A stretch of 64,000 nucleotides of DNA. Source: Akkermansiaceae bacterium. GTDB lineage: Bacteria > Verrucomicrobiota > Verrucomicrobiia > Verrucomicrobiales > Akkermansiaceae. Positions 10,158 through 19,986 of this stretch are shown piece after piece. The notes under the pieces were generated by a model. The model ran no database searches. It had not been told where the DNA came from and worked only from the letters and a program-made list of their open reading frames with translations. The translations under genes and the position numbers were made by a program. Within the stretch, counting starts at the first letter, position 1, and each line of letters opens with the position of its first letter. The DNA lies in contig CAIVKO010000044.1 in NCBI GenBank assembly GCA_903906515.1, positions 1 to 64,000 of the forward strand. Reading direction: 5' to 3'.

Positions 10158-11756
10158 ATGTCCGGTCATGTTTCCGGCCGAGTGCGTGCGTTTGCCCTGA
10201 TATTTTTCCTGCTATCCGGATGGTGCCATGCCGGAGTGGCGGCACCGGCTCCGGAATCCGTGGCCGTGCTTTACAATGCTGCGGTCCCGGAATCGCGCAA
10301 ACTCGCCGAGTTCTATCGTGAGGCCCGTGGTATTCCCGCGCAAAATCTGATCGCCTTGGAAATGCCTGTCGCAGCGGATATTACCCGCGAGGAATACGAA
10401 AAATCCATCGTCAAGCCGCTGCGGTTGGAGTTTGACCGCAGAGGCTGGTGGAAGCGTGGGAAGGATGCTGGTGGCGTTACTTTGCCGGTGATCAACCGGA
10501 TCCGCGTGCTGGTCACGATGCGCGGGGTGCCGCTCCGCATCAAACCCACCCCTAAACCCGCGCCGACCCCGGTAAAACCTGGCGCTCCCGCCACACCCCA
10601 AGACCCGATGGCGGGCCATGATGAGGCATCCGTGGACTCGGAGTTGGCGATGTTCGGGCTGGAGGGGGTGCCTACGTTAGGCGTTCTGCAGAATAAATTC
10701 TATCAATCCACGAAGTCGTTCAAGGATGTGAATCTGCCATTTCTCATCCTCACCGCCAGAATCGACGCCGCCTCATACCCGACCTGTGAGCGCATGATCC
10801 GCGATGCCGTGGAAACCGAAAAAACCGGGCTCTGGGGCATGGCTTACGTGGACATCGCTAACAAATTCCCACAAGGCGACCAGTGGCTGGAAACCGTGGT
10901 GAAGGAAAATGCGAAAACCGGGATTCCCACTGTGGTGGATCGTTTCAACGAAACGCTGCCCAAAAACTATCCGATGGAGGATGCTGCGATCTATTTCGGC
11001 TGGTATGACTGGAGCGTCAGCGGTCCGTTCCTCAATCCGGGTTTCAAATTCCGCAAGGGTGCCGTGGCCATGCACCTGCATTCCTTCAGCGCCGAGCAAC
11101 TCACCAATACCTCGAAAAACTGGAGCGCTCCATTGTTAGAGAGAGGGGCGGCAGTGACCATCGGCAATGTCTATGAACCGTATCTGCACCTGACTCATGA
11201 TTTTGGCATTCTCCAACAGCGCTTGCTGGCCGGTTACTCGTGGGTGGAGGCCTGCTGGATGGCGATGCCGGTGACGTCATGGCAGGGGGTGGTTCTTGGC
11301 GATCCTCTCTATCAGCCATTCAAGCACCTCGATGGCAGCGGCGAGCGCAGGAAAGAGGATCTGGATTTCCGCGCTCTCAGAGCAGCGACGCTTCAATGGC
11401 CGGACGACCTTTCGGAAAGGCGCAAGCAGCTTGAAAAAGCCGGAGATCGGACGAGCAGCGGTGTGTTTTACGAAGCCGTGGGACTGGATTGTCTCCAGCA
11501 CGGACTCCCCGATCAGGCAAACGCCAGTTTCCTCACGGCCAAGGCGCTTTACGTGAAATCTGCGGACAAGCTGCGCCAAGACTTCCATGGCATCGCCATC
11601 CACCGAGCCGCCGGACACAAGGACCTCGCCGTGCAGGGGCTTCATGAAGCGCTTGCCAGTTACGACGCCATCCCGGAAACCGAGGCGATCAAGGCATGGC
11701 TCGCCATCCTCGACCCGCCACCGCCGCCCGCTGCTACCGCTCCGACCGCACCATGA
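10158..11756 (+). CDS. TIGR03790 family protein, secreted
   Basis: Signal peptide; VAVLYNAAVPESRKLAEFYREARGIPAQNLI; GAAVTIGNVYEPYL. Confidence 0.75.
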   Translation: MSGHVSGRVRAFALIFFLLSGWCHAGVAAPAPESVAVLYNAAVPESRKLAEFYREARGIPAQNLIALEMPVAADITREEYEKSIVKPLRLEFDRRGWWKRGKDAGGVTLPVINRIRVLVTMRGVPLRIKPTPKPAPTPVKPGAPATPQDPMAGHDEASVDSELAMFGLEGVPTLGVLQNKFYQSTKSFKDVNLPFLILTARIDAASYPTCERMIRDAVETEKTGLWGMAYVDIANKFPQGDQWLETVVKENAKTGIPTVVDRFNETLPKNYPMEDAAIYFGWYDWSVSGPFLNPGFKFRKGAVAMHLHSFSAEQLTNTSKNWSAPLLERGAAVTIGNVYEPYLHLTHDFGILQQRLLAGYSWVEACWMAMPVTSWQGVVLGDPLYQPFKHLDGSGERRKEDLDFRALRAATLQWPDDLSERRKQLEKAGDRTSSGVFYEAVGLDCLQHGLPDQANASFLTAKALYVKSADKLRQDFHGIAIHRAAGHKDLAVQGLHEALASYDAIPETEAIKAWLAILDPPPPPAATAPTAP

Positions 11757-11774
11757 TATAGCCTGATACCGGAT

Positions 11775-13148
11775 ATGACTTACGGATATTTGTTAGAATC
11801 AGTCTGGCACCCTCCGCTCGCCTTTGCGGAGGCCATGCCCGATGCCCTGCCGCCGGAGTTGGAACTTCAGGCGCTCTGGTTCTCCGGAGCGTTTGGCCGG
11901 GACTTCCGCACCACCAACGGCAAGATCGTCCGCATCGTGCAGTTCGGCGAGTGGAACCGCAGCGCAGGCCCGGATTTCATTCAGAGCGCCGTAGAGATCG
12001 ATGGCGTGCTCCACACCGGACCGCTCGAACTCGATCCTGATTCCTCCGCATGGGAAGCGCACGGTCATTCGACCAATCCGGCATTTCGTGATGTCGTGTT
12101 GCATGTCGTTTTCCAATCCCATGCCCGACAGAATTTCATTCGCACCTGTGAGCATCGCGAGGTGCCCCAGGTGGTGATCACCGAACTCCAACTCTCCGAC
12201 GCGCTCAACCGTCCGATGCGCGAGGTTGCCATCGCTCACCCCGGGCGCTGCGTGTTTCCCTTGAAGCACCTGTCCACCGGAGCCGTCGAAAGCCTGCTCC
12301 ATGAGGCAGCCCTCCACCGTGCCAACCTCAAGGCTTCCCGCTGGTTGAAAACCGCCGACGCCCACGGGCGCGATGCCGCGTTGTTTCAATCCACCGCCGA
12401 AACCCTGGGATACCGCGGCAACTCGCTGGCTATGCGGCTCCTCGCCCAGCGCGCACCACTGGCCCTGCTCAAAACCGAGGGTGAGTCTGCGGAGGCCGTG
12501 CTTTTCGGCACTGCAGGATTTCTCGCGCCCAATCTTCACGAGCTGGCACCGCCCGATACCCGCGACTACCTTCGCCGCCTGTGGGATGCGTGGTGGAAAA
12601 GCCGCGCCCGCTTCGAAGTGATCGGGAATCGCTCCATTCCATGGAAAACCCATGGCCAGCGCCCCGCGAACCACCCTCACCGCCGGGTGGGTGCCTTGTC
12701 CGCCCTGGTCAAGGTCTGGTCTCAATACCGGCGTCTGGCTCTCGCCCGCCCGTTTTCCGCCAAACCCGTCGTCGATTTTCTCCATGCGCTCGATCACGAA
12801 TTCTGGGCCACCCGCCACACCCTGACTTCCACCGCCGCGTCCCGTAAGGTCGCTGTTTTCGGCCGTTCCCACGCCCTCGAACTGGTCGCCAACCACCTCG
12901 CGCCCCTCGCGATGACCGAGGGTGGCATGAATTTCAAGGCCTACCACAAGCTGCGCGACTCCTCGCCCAACGAAAAGGTCAAGCGTTGTTCGCTACGCCT
13001 CTTCGGTTCCAGCAAGGCCGCGCAACCATGGCTTCGCCGGGTCTGCCATCATCAGGCGTTGCTCCAGGTCTATCAGGATTTTTGTCTCGAGGATTTCTCG
13101 GATTGCATCAATTGTCCCTTCCCCGAACAACTTCTCCAGTGGAAATGA
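11775..13148 (+). CDS. DUF2851 family protein
   Basis: ELQALWFSGAFGRDFRTTNGKIVRIVQFGEWNRSAGPDFIQSAVEIDG; LFGSSKAAQPWLRRVCHHQALLQVYQDFC. Confidence 0.8.
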   Translation: MTYGYLLESVWHPPLAFAEAMPDALPPELELQALWFSGAFGRDFRTTNGKIVRIVQFGEWNRSAGPDFIQSAVEIDGVLHTGPLELDPDSSAWEAHGHSTNPAFRDVVLHVVFQSHARQNFIRTCEHREVPQVVITELQLSDALNRPMREVAIAHPGRCVFPLKHLSTGAVESLLHEAALHRANLKASRWLKTADAHGRDAALFQSTAETLGYRGNSLAMRLLAQRAPLALLKTEGESAEAVLFGTAGFLAPNLHELAPPDTRDYLRRLWDAWWKSRARFEVIGNRSIPWKTHGQRPANHPHRRVGALSALVKVWSQYRRLALARPFSAKPVVDFLHALDHEFWATRHTLTSTAASRKVAVFGRSHALELVANHLAPLAMTEGGMNFKAYHKLRDSSPNEKVKRCSLRLFGSSKAAQPWLRRVCHHQALLQVYQDFCLEDFSDCINCPFPEQLLQWK

Positions 13149-13357
13149 CCTCCCAGCTCACCATCACCCTCAACGGCTCCCCTCATTTCCTTGAGGCCCC
13201 GGTTTCCTTGGTCCGTCTGCTCGAAAGCATCGGACTGGCAGGCAAACCCGTCGTCGTCGAATTCAACGAAACCGCCGTTTTTCCAAGGGATTACGCGCAA
13301 ACCCTGGTCGAGAACGGGGCAAGGATCGAACTGGTCACTCTCGCCGCAGGCGGTTGA
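13145..13357 (+). CDS. thiS: ThiS-like sulfur carrier protein
   Basis: MTSQLTITLNGSPHFLEAPVSLVRLLESIGL...IELVTLAAGG with C-terminal GG; ATGA overlap with the preceding gene. Confidence 0.85.
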   Translation: MTSQLTITLNGSPHFLEAPVSLVRLLESIGLAGKPVVVEFNETAVFPRDYAQTLVENGARIELVTLAAGG

Positions 13358-13458
13358 TTGCAGCGAGATTTCGCCGATTTCTAAACAATCTTGAATTTTT
13401 CCCTTGCCACAACACGCCATGGGAATCCATCTTCCGCCCGCATCCGAAAGGATAAAAA

Positions 13459-13533
13459 TCCGGCGTAGCTCAGTGGCAGAGCGGGTGACTGTTAATCACT
13501 AGGTCGTTGGTTCGATCCCAACCGCCGGAGCCA
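13459..13533 (+). tRNA. tRNA-Asn (GTT anticodon), encoded CCA
   Basis: Cloverleaf TCCGGCG...CGCCGGA-G-CCA; anticodon stem GGTGA-CTGTTAA-TCACT; T-arm GTTGGTTCGATCCCAAC. Confidence 0.96.
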
Positions 13534-13537
13534 TTTT

Positions 13538-13571
13538 AAAACCTTGACCCTTAAAGGGTTGAGGTTTTTGC
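13538..13571 (+). terminator. rho-independent-like terminator after tRNA-Asn
   Basis: aaaaccttgaccctt/aaagggttgaggttttt inverted repeat ending in a T-run. Confidence 0.6.
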
Positions 13572-14091
13572 GTTTTCAGGAGTGGCGTTGGTGTAGGCAC
13601 CTGGATGCACTGAGTGTGGACAGTATTCTGCCACTTTCAGAGATCCTGCTCACAGCATTGGGGTTCTTTGTCATTCCTCGACCCGTCCGGAAAATGATTA
13701 GGCACTTTTCAGGGTCAACGGCCCGCCATGATATCAGCCCGGTCCAGCGGGCCGGGTTGGCAATCTGCGATGGAATTGATGGCTGAAAGCCCGGGATATG
13801 ACACGCCGGGTTGCCGGAGGACACCTGGATGGAACGGGCTTTCAATCCCTCCTTTTGTCGAAAGCTGTAATCCCGAAAGCTTGTGGCGAGCCTTGAATTC
13901 ACTCAGACGAACTGGCTAGGCATCCATTATCGAGCATTGACCCGCCGTGTTTTCCAAATGCCCCGCAGGCAAGGGGATGATCCTCTTGATTCCATTAGAA
14001 CAATTGGGAGTTCATGCGGGAGCGATTCAAAGGAAAATGAAATGTGATTGAAGGGCTTATGGTCCGTTAGGAGGCATGGCTTGTTGAAACC

Positions 14092-14121
14092 GAAGCTAAA
14101 TTTAACGAAGCTAAATTTAAC
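14092..14121 (+). repeat. tandem direct repeat, 2 x GAAGCTAAATTTAAC
   Basis: Two identical adjacent 15-mers about 45 bp upstream of the methyltransferase ATG. Confidence 0.9.
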
Positions 14122-14166
14122 TTGGCAAAACGTGCCATAAAGCTATGCTCAAGGTAAATCAAACAA

Positions 14167-14898
14167 ATGTCAAATGACCTCCAGGCGCAACAGATTACGT
14201 TATCTTCATCTGATTATGACCTTCGTATAACCAATCTTGCCCGATTCATTTTCAAGAAACTGCCAGTCAAGTCAGGAACATTCATGGATATCGGTGCTGG
14301 CAACGGATTGTTCCTTAAATTTTTTAAAAACAAAGGGTTTGAAGTCGAAGGAATCGAACTCGAAAAAGAGCAGGTGCACGAGATGCAAAAAGACAGCAAA
14401 CTCAAAGATGTCAAAATTCAACAAGGAGATATCACCCAATTACACGGAAATGCGGATTTCGACGTCGTCATCGCGTCTGATGTGATCGAGCATATTGAAG
14501 ATGATGTTACAGCTCTCCGGAACTTGTTCACCTTCGTGAAAATGAATGGCCACCTGATAATCACGGTGCCTGCACACATGTATCTCTATGGCAAACGAGA
14601 TGAAAAATGGGGGCATTATCGCCGATACGGAAATCGAGATTTGATAAATAAAATCAGCTTGCTTACGGACTCAAAAATCATCTCGGTTTCCCAGTGGAAT
14701 ATTTTAGGATATATCGCGTATTTTTTCTTTGAGCGAATACTGCGCCGACCAATTCGAGAAGGGTTCAGGTATAAGCGATCTCCTTTCTCGAAATTTGTCG
14801 TTTTTTTGTCTGATTCGATTTTAAAATTGGAGGAGTTAGTTGGTGGATCTCCTGTCGGGCTGACTTTAGTTGCTGTTGTGAAGAAAAAACAGGTTTGA
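14167..14898 (+). CDS. class I SAM-dependent methyltransferase
   Basis: FMDIGAGNGLFLKFFKNKGFEVEGIE; DVVIASDVIEHIEDD; AT-rich gene. Confidence 0.85.
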   Translation: MSNDLQAQQITLSSSDYDLRITNLARFIFKKLPVKSGTFMDIGAGNGLFLKFFKNKGFEVEGIELEKEQVHEMQKDSKLKDVKIQQGDITQLHGNADFDVVIASDVIEHIEDDVTALRNLFTFVKMNGHLIITVPAHMYLYGKRDEKWGHYRRYGNRDLINKISLLTDSKIISVSQWNILGYIAYFFFERILRRPIREGFRYKRSPFSKFVVFLSDSILKLEELVGGSPVGLTLVAVVKKKQV

Positions 14899-15041
14899 AA
14901 TCGTGCTCTGAAAACCCTAGGATTCACATGTGATTTACACCACGCACTTTTCTTCCCTTCTCCGATTTTCAATTCAGTTCTCTATACATAATACTTAACA
15001 GAAGTCTTTTTCTGGGAAAAAACCAATCAACTTTCGCATTC

Positions 15042-16682
15042 ATGCGATTCTGGGTCAGCCTTCTATGGAGACGCCTTGCGAGTCACGCGCTGGGATTTCA
15101 GGCTTTGATCATAGTCATCAGTGCCTTCGGAGGATTGATCTCATTCTTCATGCCATTCGGCCGCGACCATGGTAATTACGCATACGCGGGCTGGGCCTTC
15201 AATTCAGGGGCCAGGCTATACCAGGATGTTCTTTCATTCAAGCCTCCCATGACTGTATATGTCCACAGTTTTTCACAACTGGCATTCGGGCATCACGTGT
15301 GGTCCATTCGCATGCTGGACTGTGTCATTATTTCCCTTATTGCGCTAATGATTTTCAGAGTGTTATCGGCGTGTTTTTTTTCGCCAAAAACAGCATTCAT
15401 GGGGAGCTTGTTTTATCTGCTTCAATACTGGGGCTATGATTATTGGAACGCCGCACAGACGGATCACTGGGCACAGTTGCCTATTGTATTAAGTATTCTT
15501 ATAATTCTCAAGTCGAAGCCGTTGTCGTATTCCCGCTGCATGCTGAGTGGCTTTCTCGGAATGGCGGCGGTTCTTTTCAAGTATCCATTTATCATTATCT
15601 GGCTTCCGATCACGGTATTTCTTGTTGTCTCTAACATTCGTCAATACAAGACGGGCCGCCTTGTGAGGTCGGCCATAATTGCCACCGCCATGTGCATGGG
15701 TGGTGTTGTTGCATTGCTGGTATTCATGTCCCCCATGCTCTCTAAGCAAGGTTTGGCGTCTTTCATGGACGTTCAGGCGATGATGGTTGCTCCCTATGCC
15801 AAGCTGGGCATCTCATTGAGTGCGCCGGAATTGCTGTTTAAACTGCTTGGGGTCCTTTTCACCCACTCATCTCTCCTCCCTACCGGGATACTGGTATTTT
15901 TCGCCACGATTCTAGTAGTTCTGGTGAAGCGACCCAGGACTCAGGAGGATCAGCACCCAGCGATCCTCGTGCTTTCCTTCCTATGGCTGGCATGTGCTGC
16001 ACTTGCCTGCCTTGTGCAGACCAAGTTCTTCGTCTATCACTACGCGCCGATGCTGCTTCCCACGGCCATTCTCGGTGCGCTTGCATTTGATCGATTGGCC
16101 CGGCGTATCAGCCCGCCCGGCGCATCCATGAAACTATGGGTTCCGACCGTTTGCTGCGTTGCGTGGTGGTTGGTTTTCCTAGGTGATGGGCTCAGGGAGA
16201 ATCTGCGGTTTGCTTATGATGCCTGGCGGCATCCCTCGCTCCCAGCCTCTTACGACAGACTGGCAAAGGCGTCCATGCGCGACTACTCGCTTGTGGATAT
16301 CACGCTACTGGCGGATTACCTCTCTGAAAACACCAATTCTGGGGACAAGGTTTTCATCTGGGGTTTTGATCCAACGGTGAATTTCCTGGTGCGACGGTTC
16401 TCCCCGACCCGATTCATATACAATTATCCATTCCGTCTCGATCCGCACAATTCCGGATGGACTCGTGAGTTGCTCTATGACCTCCACTCCAATCCTCCTG
16501 CCAAGGTGGTTATTGCCCGTAATGATGATACCTTTCAAATCACTGGGAACACTTGCGACAGTTTGCAATTGCTGGACTTGATGCCTGAACTCTCCCAATA
16601 TCTTCAAGCCAACTACCAGAAAGAAGGACTCATCGGTTCACATTACATTCTTCTCAAACCCATTAACCTGGACAATCAATGA
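15042..16682 (+). CDS. multi-pass membrane GT-C/GT39-like glycosyltransferase
   Basis: AYAGWAFNSGARLYQDVLSFKPPMTVYVHS, many TM segments, C-terminal soluble domain. Confidence 0.7.
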   Translation: MRFWVSLLWRRLASHALGFQALIIVISAFGGLISFFMPFGRDHGNYAYAGWAFNSGARLYQDVLSFKPPMTVYVHSFSQLAFGHHVWSIRMLDCVIISLIALMIFRVLSACFFSPKTAFMGSLFYLLQYWGYDYWNAAQTDHWAQLPIVLSILIILKSKPLSYSRCMLSGFLGMAAVLFKYPFIIIWLPITVFLVVSNIRQYKTGRLVRSAIIATAMCMGGVVALLVFMSPMLSKQGLASFMDVQAMMVAPYAKLGISLSAPELLFKLLGVLFTHSSLLPTGILVFFATILVVLVKRPRTQEDQHPAILVLSFLWLACAALACLVQTKFFVYHYAPMLLPTAILGALAFDRLARRISPPGASMKLWVPTVCCVAWWLVFLGDGLRENLRFAYDAWRHPSLPASYDRLAKASMRDYSLVDITLLADYLSENTNSGDKVFIWGFDPTVNFLVRRFSPTRFIYNYPFRLDPHNSGWTRELLYDLHSNPPAKVVIARNDDTFQITGNTCDSLQLLDLMPELSQYLQANYQKEGLIGSHYILLKPINLDNQ

Positions 16683-17662
16683 CCGACAGTCGCACCACCA
16701 CCCATCAAGGCCCGGGCTTGTCCATCGTGATCCCTGCCTACAACGAAGCTGATTCCATACCTGAATTGATGTTCGAAATTCAGCAATCGATGGAGGCTCA
16801 GGATTTTCCGTGGGAAGTCATTTTTGTCGATGATGGATCTTCCGATGGAACACTAGTCGCGATGAGGGACGCCGCTCGCGGGAACAAACGCGTTACCGTT
16901 ATTCCATTTACACGGAATCAGGGGAAGAGCGCCGCTTATACCACAGCTTTCGAGATAGCGAAATACCCACTCGTTGCCACAATGGATGCCGATCTTCAGG
17001 ATGATCCGCATGAACTATCCGCAATGATCCAGCTTCTCCATAGTGGGTGGGATCTGGTGGTCGGTTACAAGCAGGGCAGGATGGGCAATGAGGCTAAAAA
17101 AGCCATTCCATCCAGGTTGTTCAACAAATGGACATCGCTGGTGTTTGGGCTGAAACTACACGATTACAATAGCGGTCTCCGTGTGATGAGGAGGGAGGTC
17201 TGCACCGATCTGGATTTATATTCCGGCCGCTATCGATTCATTCCTGCTCTTGCCCGCCTCCAGGGATTTCGTGTCACCGAACAACCGGTGCATCACCGGA
17301 AGCGGAAATTCGGCAAGTCCAAATTTGGCCCTTCACGGTTTCTCACCGGTTTGTTGGATATTTTTTCGATCCGTATCATCAGTTTGTTCAATCAGAGACC
17401 CTTCCATCTGTTTGGCAGCATTGGTTTGATTTTGTTTCTCATCGGAACAGGTCTTGCAGGGTTGACCCTTTACCGGAAAATCTGGAATCATGATTTGTTC
17501 AGCAACCATTTCGCCGCCATCATCTCTGCTGCGACTTGCGCAATCCTAGCGGTTCACTTCGCCGCCATTGGCATCATTGGAGAACTCCTGCTGGTCGTAT
17601 CAAGGCGCCAATCCAGGCGGTCAATTCAAGAAAACCACAACCTCACCGACCCTGAAGCATGA
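16679..17662 (+). CDS. glycosyltransferase family 2, polyprenyl-phosphate (DPM/GtrB-like) type
   Basis: LSIVIPAYNEADSIPELM; VIFVDDGSSDGT; MDADLQDDPHEL; C-terminal TM pair; ATGA overlap with upstream ORF. Confidence 0.9.
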   Translation: MTDSRTTTHQGPGLSIVIPAYNEADSIPELMFEIQQSMEAQDFPWEVIFVDDGSSDGTLVAMRDAARGNKRVTVIPFTRNQGKSAAYTTAFEIAKYPLVATMDADLQDDPHELSAMIQLLHSGWDLVVGYKQGRMGNEAKKAIPSRLFNKWTSLVFGLKLHDYNSGLRVMRREVCTDLDLYSGRYRFIPALARLQGFRVTEQPVHHRKRKFGKSKFGPSRFLTGLLDIFSIRIISLFNQRPFHLFGSIGLILFLIGTGLAGLTLYRKIWNHDLFSNHFAAIISAATCAILAVHFAAIGIIGELLLVVSRRQSRRSIQENHNLTDPEA

Positions 17663-18255
17663 ACCGTACATATCACTGTAAGAAATATACGGATGGGACG
17701 AAGAACCCTCTGGTGAACGCGTTGCTCAACCGTTTTATGCAAAAGGTGAAAGGCTGCATAGAGGATTTCGTCCCTCAATCTGTGTTGGATGTGGGTTGCG
17801 GGGATGGCTCTGCTCTGCACTATCTGTCGGACGCGATCCCGCAGGATTATTTAGGAATAGACATGGACGAGGACGCCCTTGCCTTATGCCGTGTCCGACA
17901 CCCATTCCGCTGTTTCCAGTCTGGAAACATCTTCGCCCTGCCCATGGAAGACGGCAGTCATCATATCGCGTTGTGTCTGGAAGTGCTGGAGCACTTGGAA
18001 GATCCCGAATGTGCCGTCCGGGAACTCCTCAGAGTCGTGGACCGCGGACTGGTCCTGTCCGTGCCATGGGAGCCATGGTTCCAACTGGGAAATTTGGCGC
18101 GTGGCAAACATATCTTCGCCTTGGGCAATCATCCCGAACATATCCATCATTGGACGCCGTCGTCCTTTGGCCGGTTCCTTCACGAAATAGACCCCAGCGC
18201 CCGTATCAAGTTTCATAACGCGTGGCCTTGGATTATCGCATCCATGGCAAAATGA
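17659..18255 (+). CDS. class I SAM-dependent methyltransferase
   Basis: VLDVGCGDGSALHYLSD; ALCLEVLEHLEDPE. Confidence 0.85.
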   Translation: MNRTYHCKKYTDGTKNPLVNALLNRFMQKVKGCIEDFVPQSVLDVGCGDGSALHYLSDAIPQDYLGIDMDEDALALCRVRHPFRCFQSGNIFALPMEDGSHHIALCLEVLEHLEDPECAVRELLRVVDRGLVLSVPWEPWFQLGNLARGKHIFALGNHPEHIHHWTPSSFGRFLHEIDPSARIKFHNAWPWIIASMAK

Positions 18256-19163
18256 ACATAGCATCTCTCAAGTCTTGGTTACGCTTTGGAGTGTCGATTC
18301 TGGTGTCCGGTTGGATTCTATATGCCCTGCTGAGTCGTCATGGAGTGGAACAGATTGTTCGTCCTATTGGAAACTTGAGCGGCGGCATGATGCTTGGTTT
18401 GATTCTAACTTTTTTGTTCACGGTATGGGCTGCAGCCTACAAAATCATGAATCTCGTGGAAATCTTTGGTGCAAGACCGCGCTTCACGCAGGTGCTCCGC
18501 AGTTTACTGGTTTCCGCCGCCTTCAACAGTATTTTGCCGGGACGACTGGGAGATCTGCACCGGATTTCCCTCTTGGCCAGAATTCCTCATCTCAAAGCGG
18601 CACCGTTCATGATCGTCTTGTTAGAGCGTTATCTGGATATCGGGGTCATCCTCGGCCTTCTCTCTACGGTCACATTCTTCAGCAGCGGTCGGCACGCACC
18701 ATGGATTGAGGGCGTCAGCCTCGGCCTTGTGATCTTTCAAGGGATTTTATGGGTGGGTCTCTCCAAGTGGTCCGGCCCTACGCCTCTCATCGCATCCCTG
18801 AATCGCATGGTGCTTGTTTGGTTGGATTGCCCCAGGCTGTATGTGAAGACCCTTGGCTGGGGAGCGCTCTCTTGGGGGCTGAACATGAGTCTGCTTACCC
18901 TGGCCCTGCACTCCTGCTTTCCTTTCGTTCCAATCCGGGATGTTGTTGCGGCGGGGGCATTGGGAGTGGCGGCGGGGCTTTCCCCCATCGGAGTCAATGG
19001 ACTAGGGGTTCGCGAAGCCGTTCTGATCTATTGTTTTCCCTTGTTGAATCCTGCCGGTGTCATTCAGGCAGGCCTGATCTACTTTGCTTTTACTGCCGTT
19101 CCTATGATCATTGCGGGCGTGGTCACTATTTCCTTGGGCCATTGGTCCAAATACAAAAATTGA
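18252..19163 (+). CDS. flippase-like / lysylphosphatidylglycerol synthase TM family (UPF0104) protein
   Basis: SILPGRLGDLHRISLLAR; GVAAGLSPIGVNGLGVREAVLIY; polytopic. Confidence 0.8.
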   Translation: MNIASLKSWLRFGVSILVSGWILYALLSRHGVEQIVRPIGNLSGGMMLGLILTFLFTVWAAAYKIMNLVEIFGARPRFTQVLRSLLVSAAFNSILPGRLGDLHRISLLARIPHLKAAPFMIVLLERYLDIGVILGLLSTVTFFSSGRHAPWIEGVSLGLVIFQGILWVGLSKWSGPTPLIASLNRMVLVWLDCPRLYVKTLGWGALSWGLNMSLLTLALHSCFPFVPIRDVVAAGALGVAAGLSPIGVNGLGVREAVLIYCFPLLNPAGVIQAGLIYFAFTAVPMIIAGVVTISLGHWSKYKN

Positions 19164-19233
19164 CATCTCCGGGAGATGTTATGTTAGATTGGTTTCATTC
19201 ATGGTCACGGTCGCTTGCACGGGAAAAGTGATA

Positions 19234-19986
19234 TCAGAGTTTCGTGCGATGCAGGAGTGAGCTTGGGAGGATGCGGATCAAGGTCATGATGAATTTCCAC
19301 CAACCGGGCAGATAGGCGACGGGTGGGGCGGATTGGATCGCGCGCCAACTTTGGGTGCCGACGGCTTCGGCCGAGCTGAAAAGCGGGCCTTTGGGAAGGT
19401 GGCTGGTCATGGGGGTGTCGGTCATGCCGGGTTTCAGGGTGACGATTTTGATTTTCCGGTGTTGGGAAAACTGGTGGCGCATGCCGGCGAGGAAGGTGTC
19501 GATGCCGGCTTTGGCCGAGCCGTAGATAAAATTGGAGCCGCGGCCACGGTCACCTGCGACGGAGCCGAACACAGCGAGCGTGCCGTGGTTTTGTTTTACG
19601 AGGATTTGGGCGCAAGCGGCGGCGATGACGGCCGGGCTGGTGAAATTGATGTGGAGCTCGGCGGCCAGTGATTCCGGGTCTCGCAGTGTGGTGTCTTGGT
19701 CAGGGAGCGATCCGTGAGCGATGAGCAGCAGGTCCCATGGATCGGATTGGGCGTTGTCGGTTAGAATTTGAAGCCAGTTGGTTTTCGGGTCCAGGAAATC
19801 GGCGACAAGCGTGGTGCATTCGGCACCGCGCGAGCGTAAATCGTTGGCGACGGATTCGAGGCGGCCAGGGTGGCGACCGATCAGCAGGAGCTTGGTCGTT
19901 TTTTCGCGGGCCATTGCCCGCAATGTCTCGATGCAAATGGCCGAGGTGGCCCCGAAAATGGCGGCATGATAAGGGCGGGTGCTCAT
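19234..19986 (-). CDS. SDR oxidoreductase, DprE2-like (decaprenylphospho-2-keto-ribose reductase family)
   Basis: AAIFGATSAICIETLRAMA; GSVAGDRGRGSNFIYGSAKAGIDTFLAGMRHQF; immediately follows DprE1-like gene. Confidence 0.75.
   Translation of the reverse strand: MSTRPYHAAIFGATSAICIETLRAMAREKTTKLLLIGRHPGRLESVANDLRSRGAECTTLVADFLDPKTNWLQILTDNAQSDPWDLLLIAHGSLPDQDTTLRDPESLAAELHINFTSPAVIAAACAQILVKQNHGTLAVFGSVAGDRGRGSNFIYGSAKAGIDTFLAGMRHQFSQHRKIKIVTLKPGMTDTPMTSHLPKGPLFSSAEAVGTQSWRAIQSAPPVAYLPGWWKFIMTLIRILPSSLLHRTKL

Noticed and set aside
11799-12947. 382-aa minus-strand ORF
   Set aside because: Antisense shadow of the DUF2851 gene; no recognisable family.
13459-19200. Integrated mobile element using tRNA-Asn as attB
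   Set aside because: Position and composition are suggestive, but I saw no integrase gene and no duplicated tRNA 3' end, so it is kept as a hypothesis rather than called as a mobile element.
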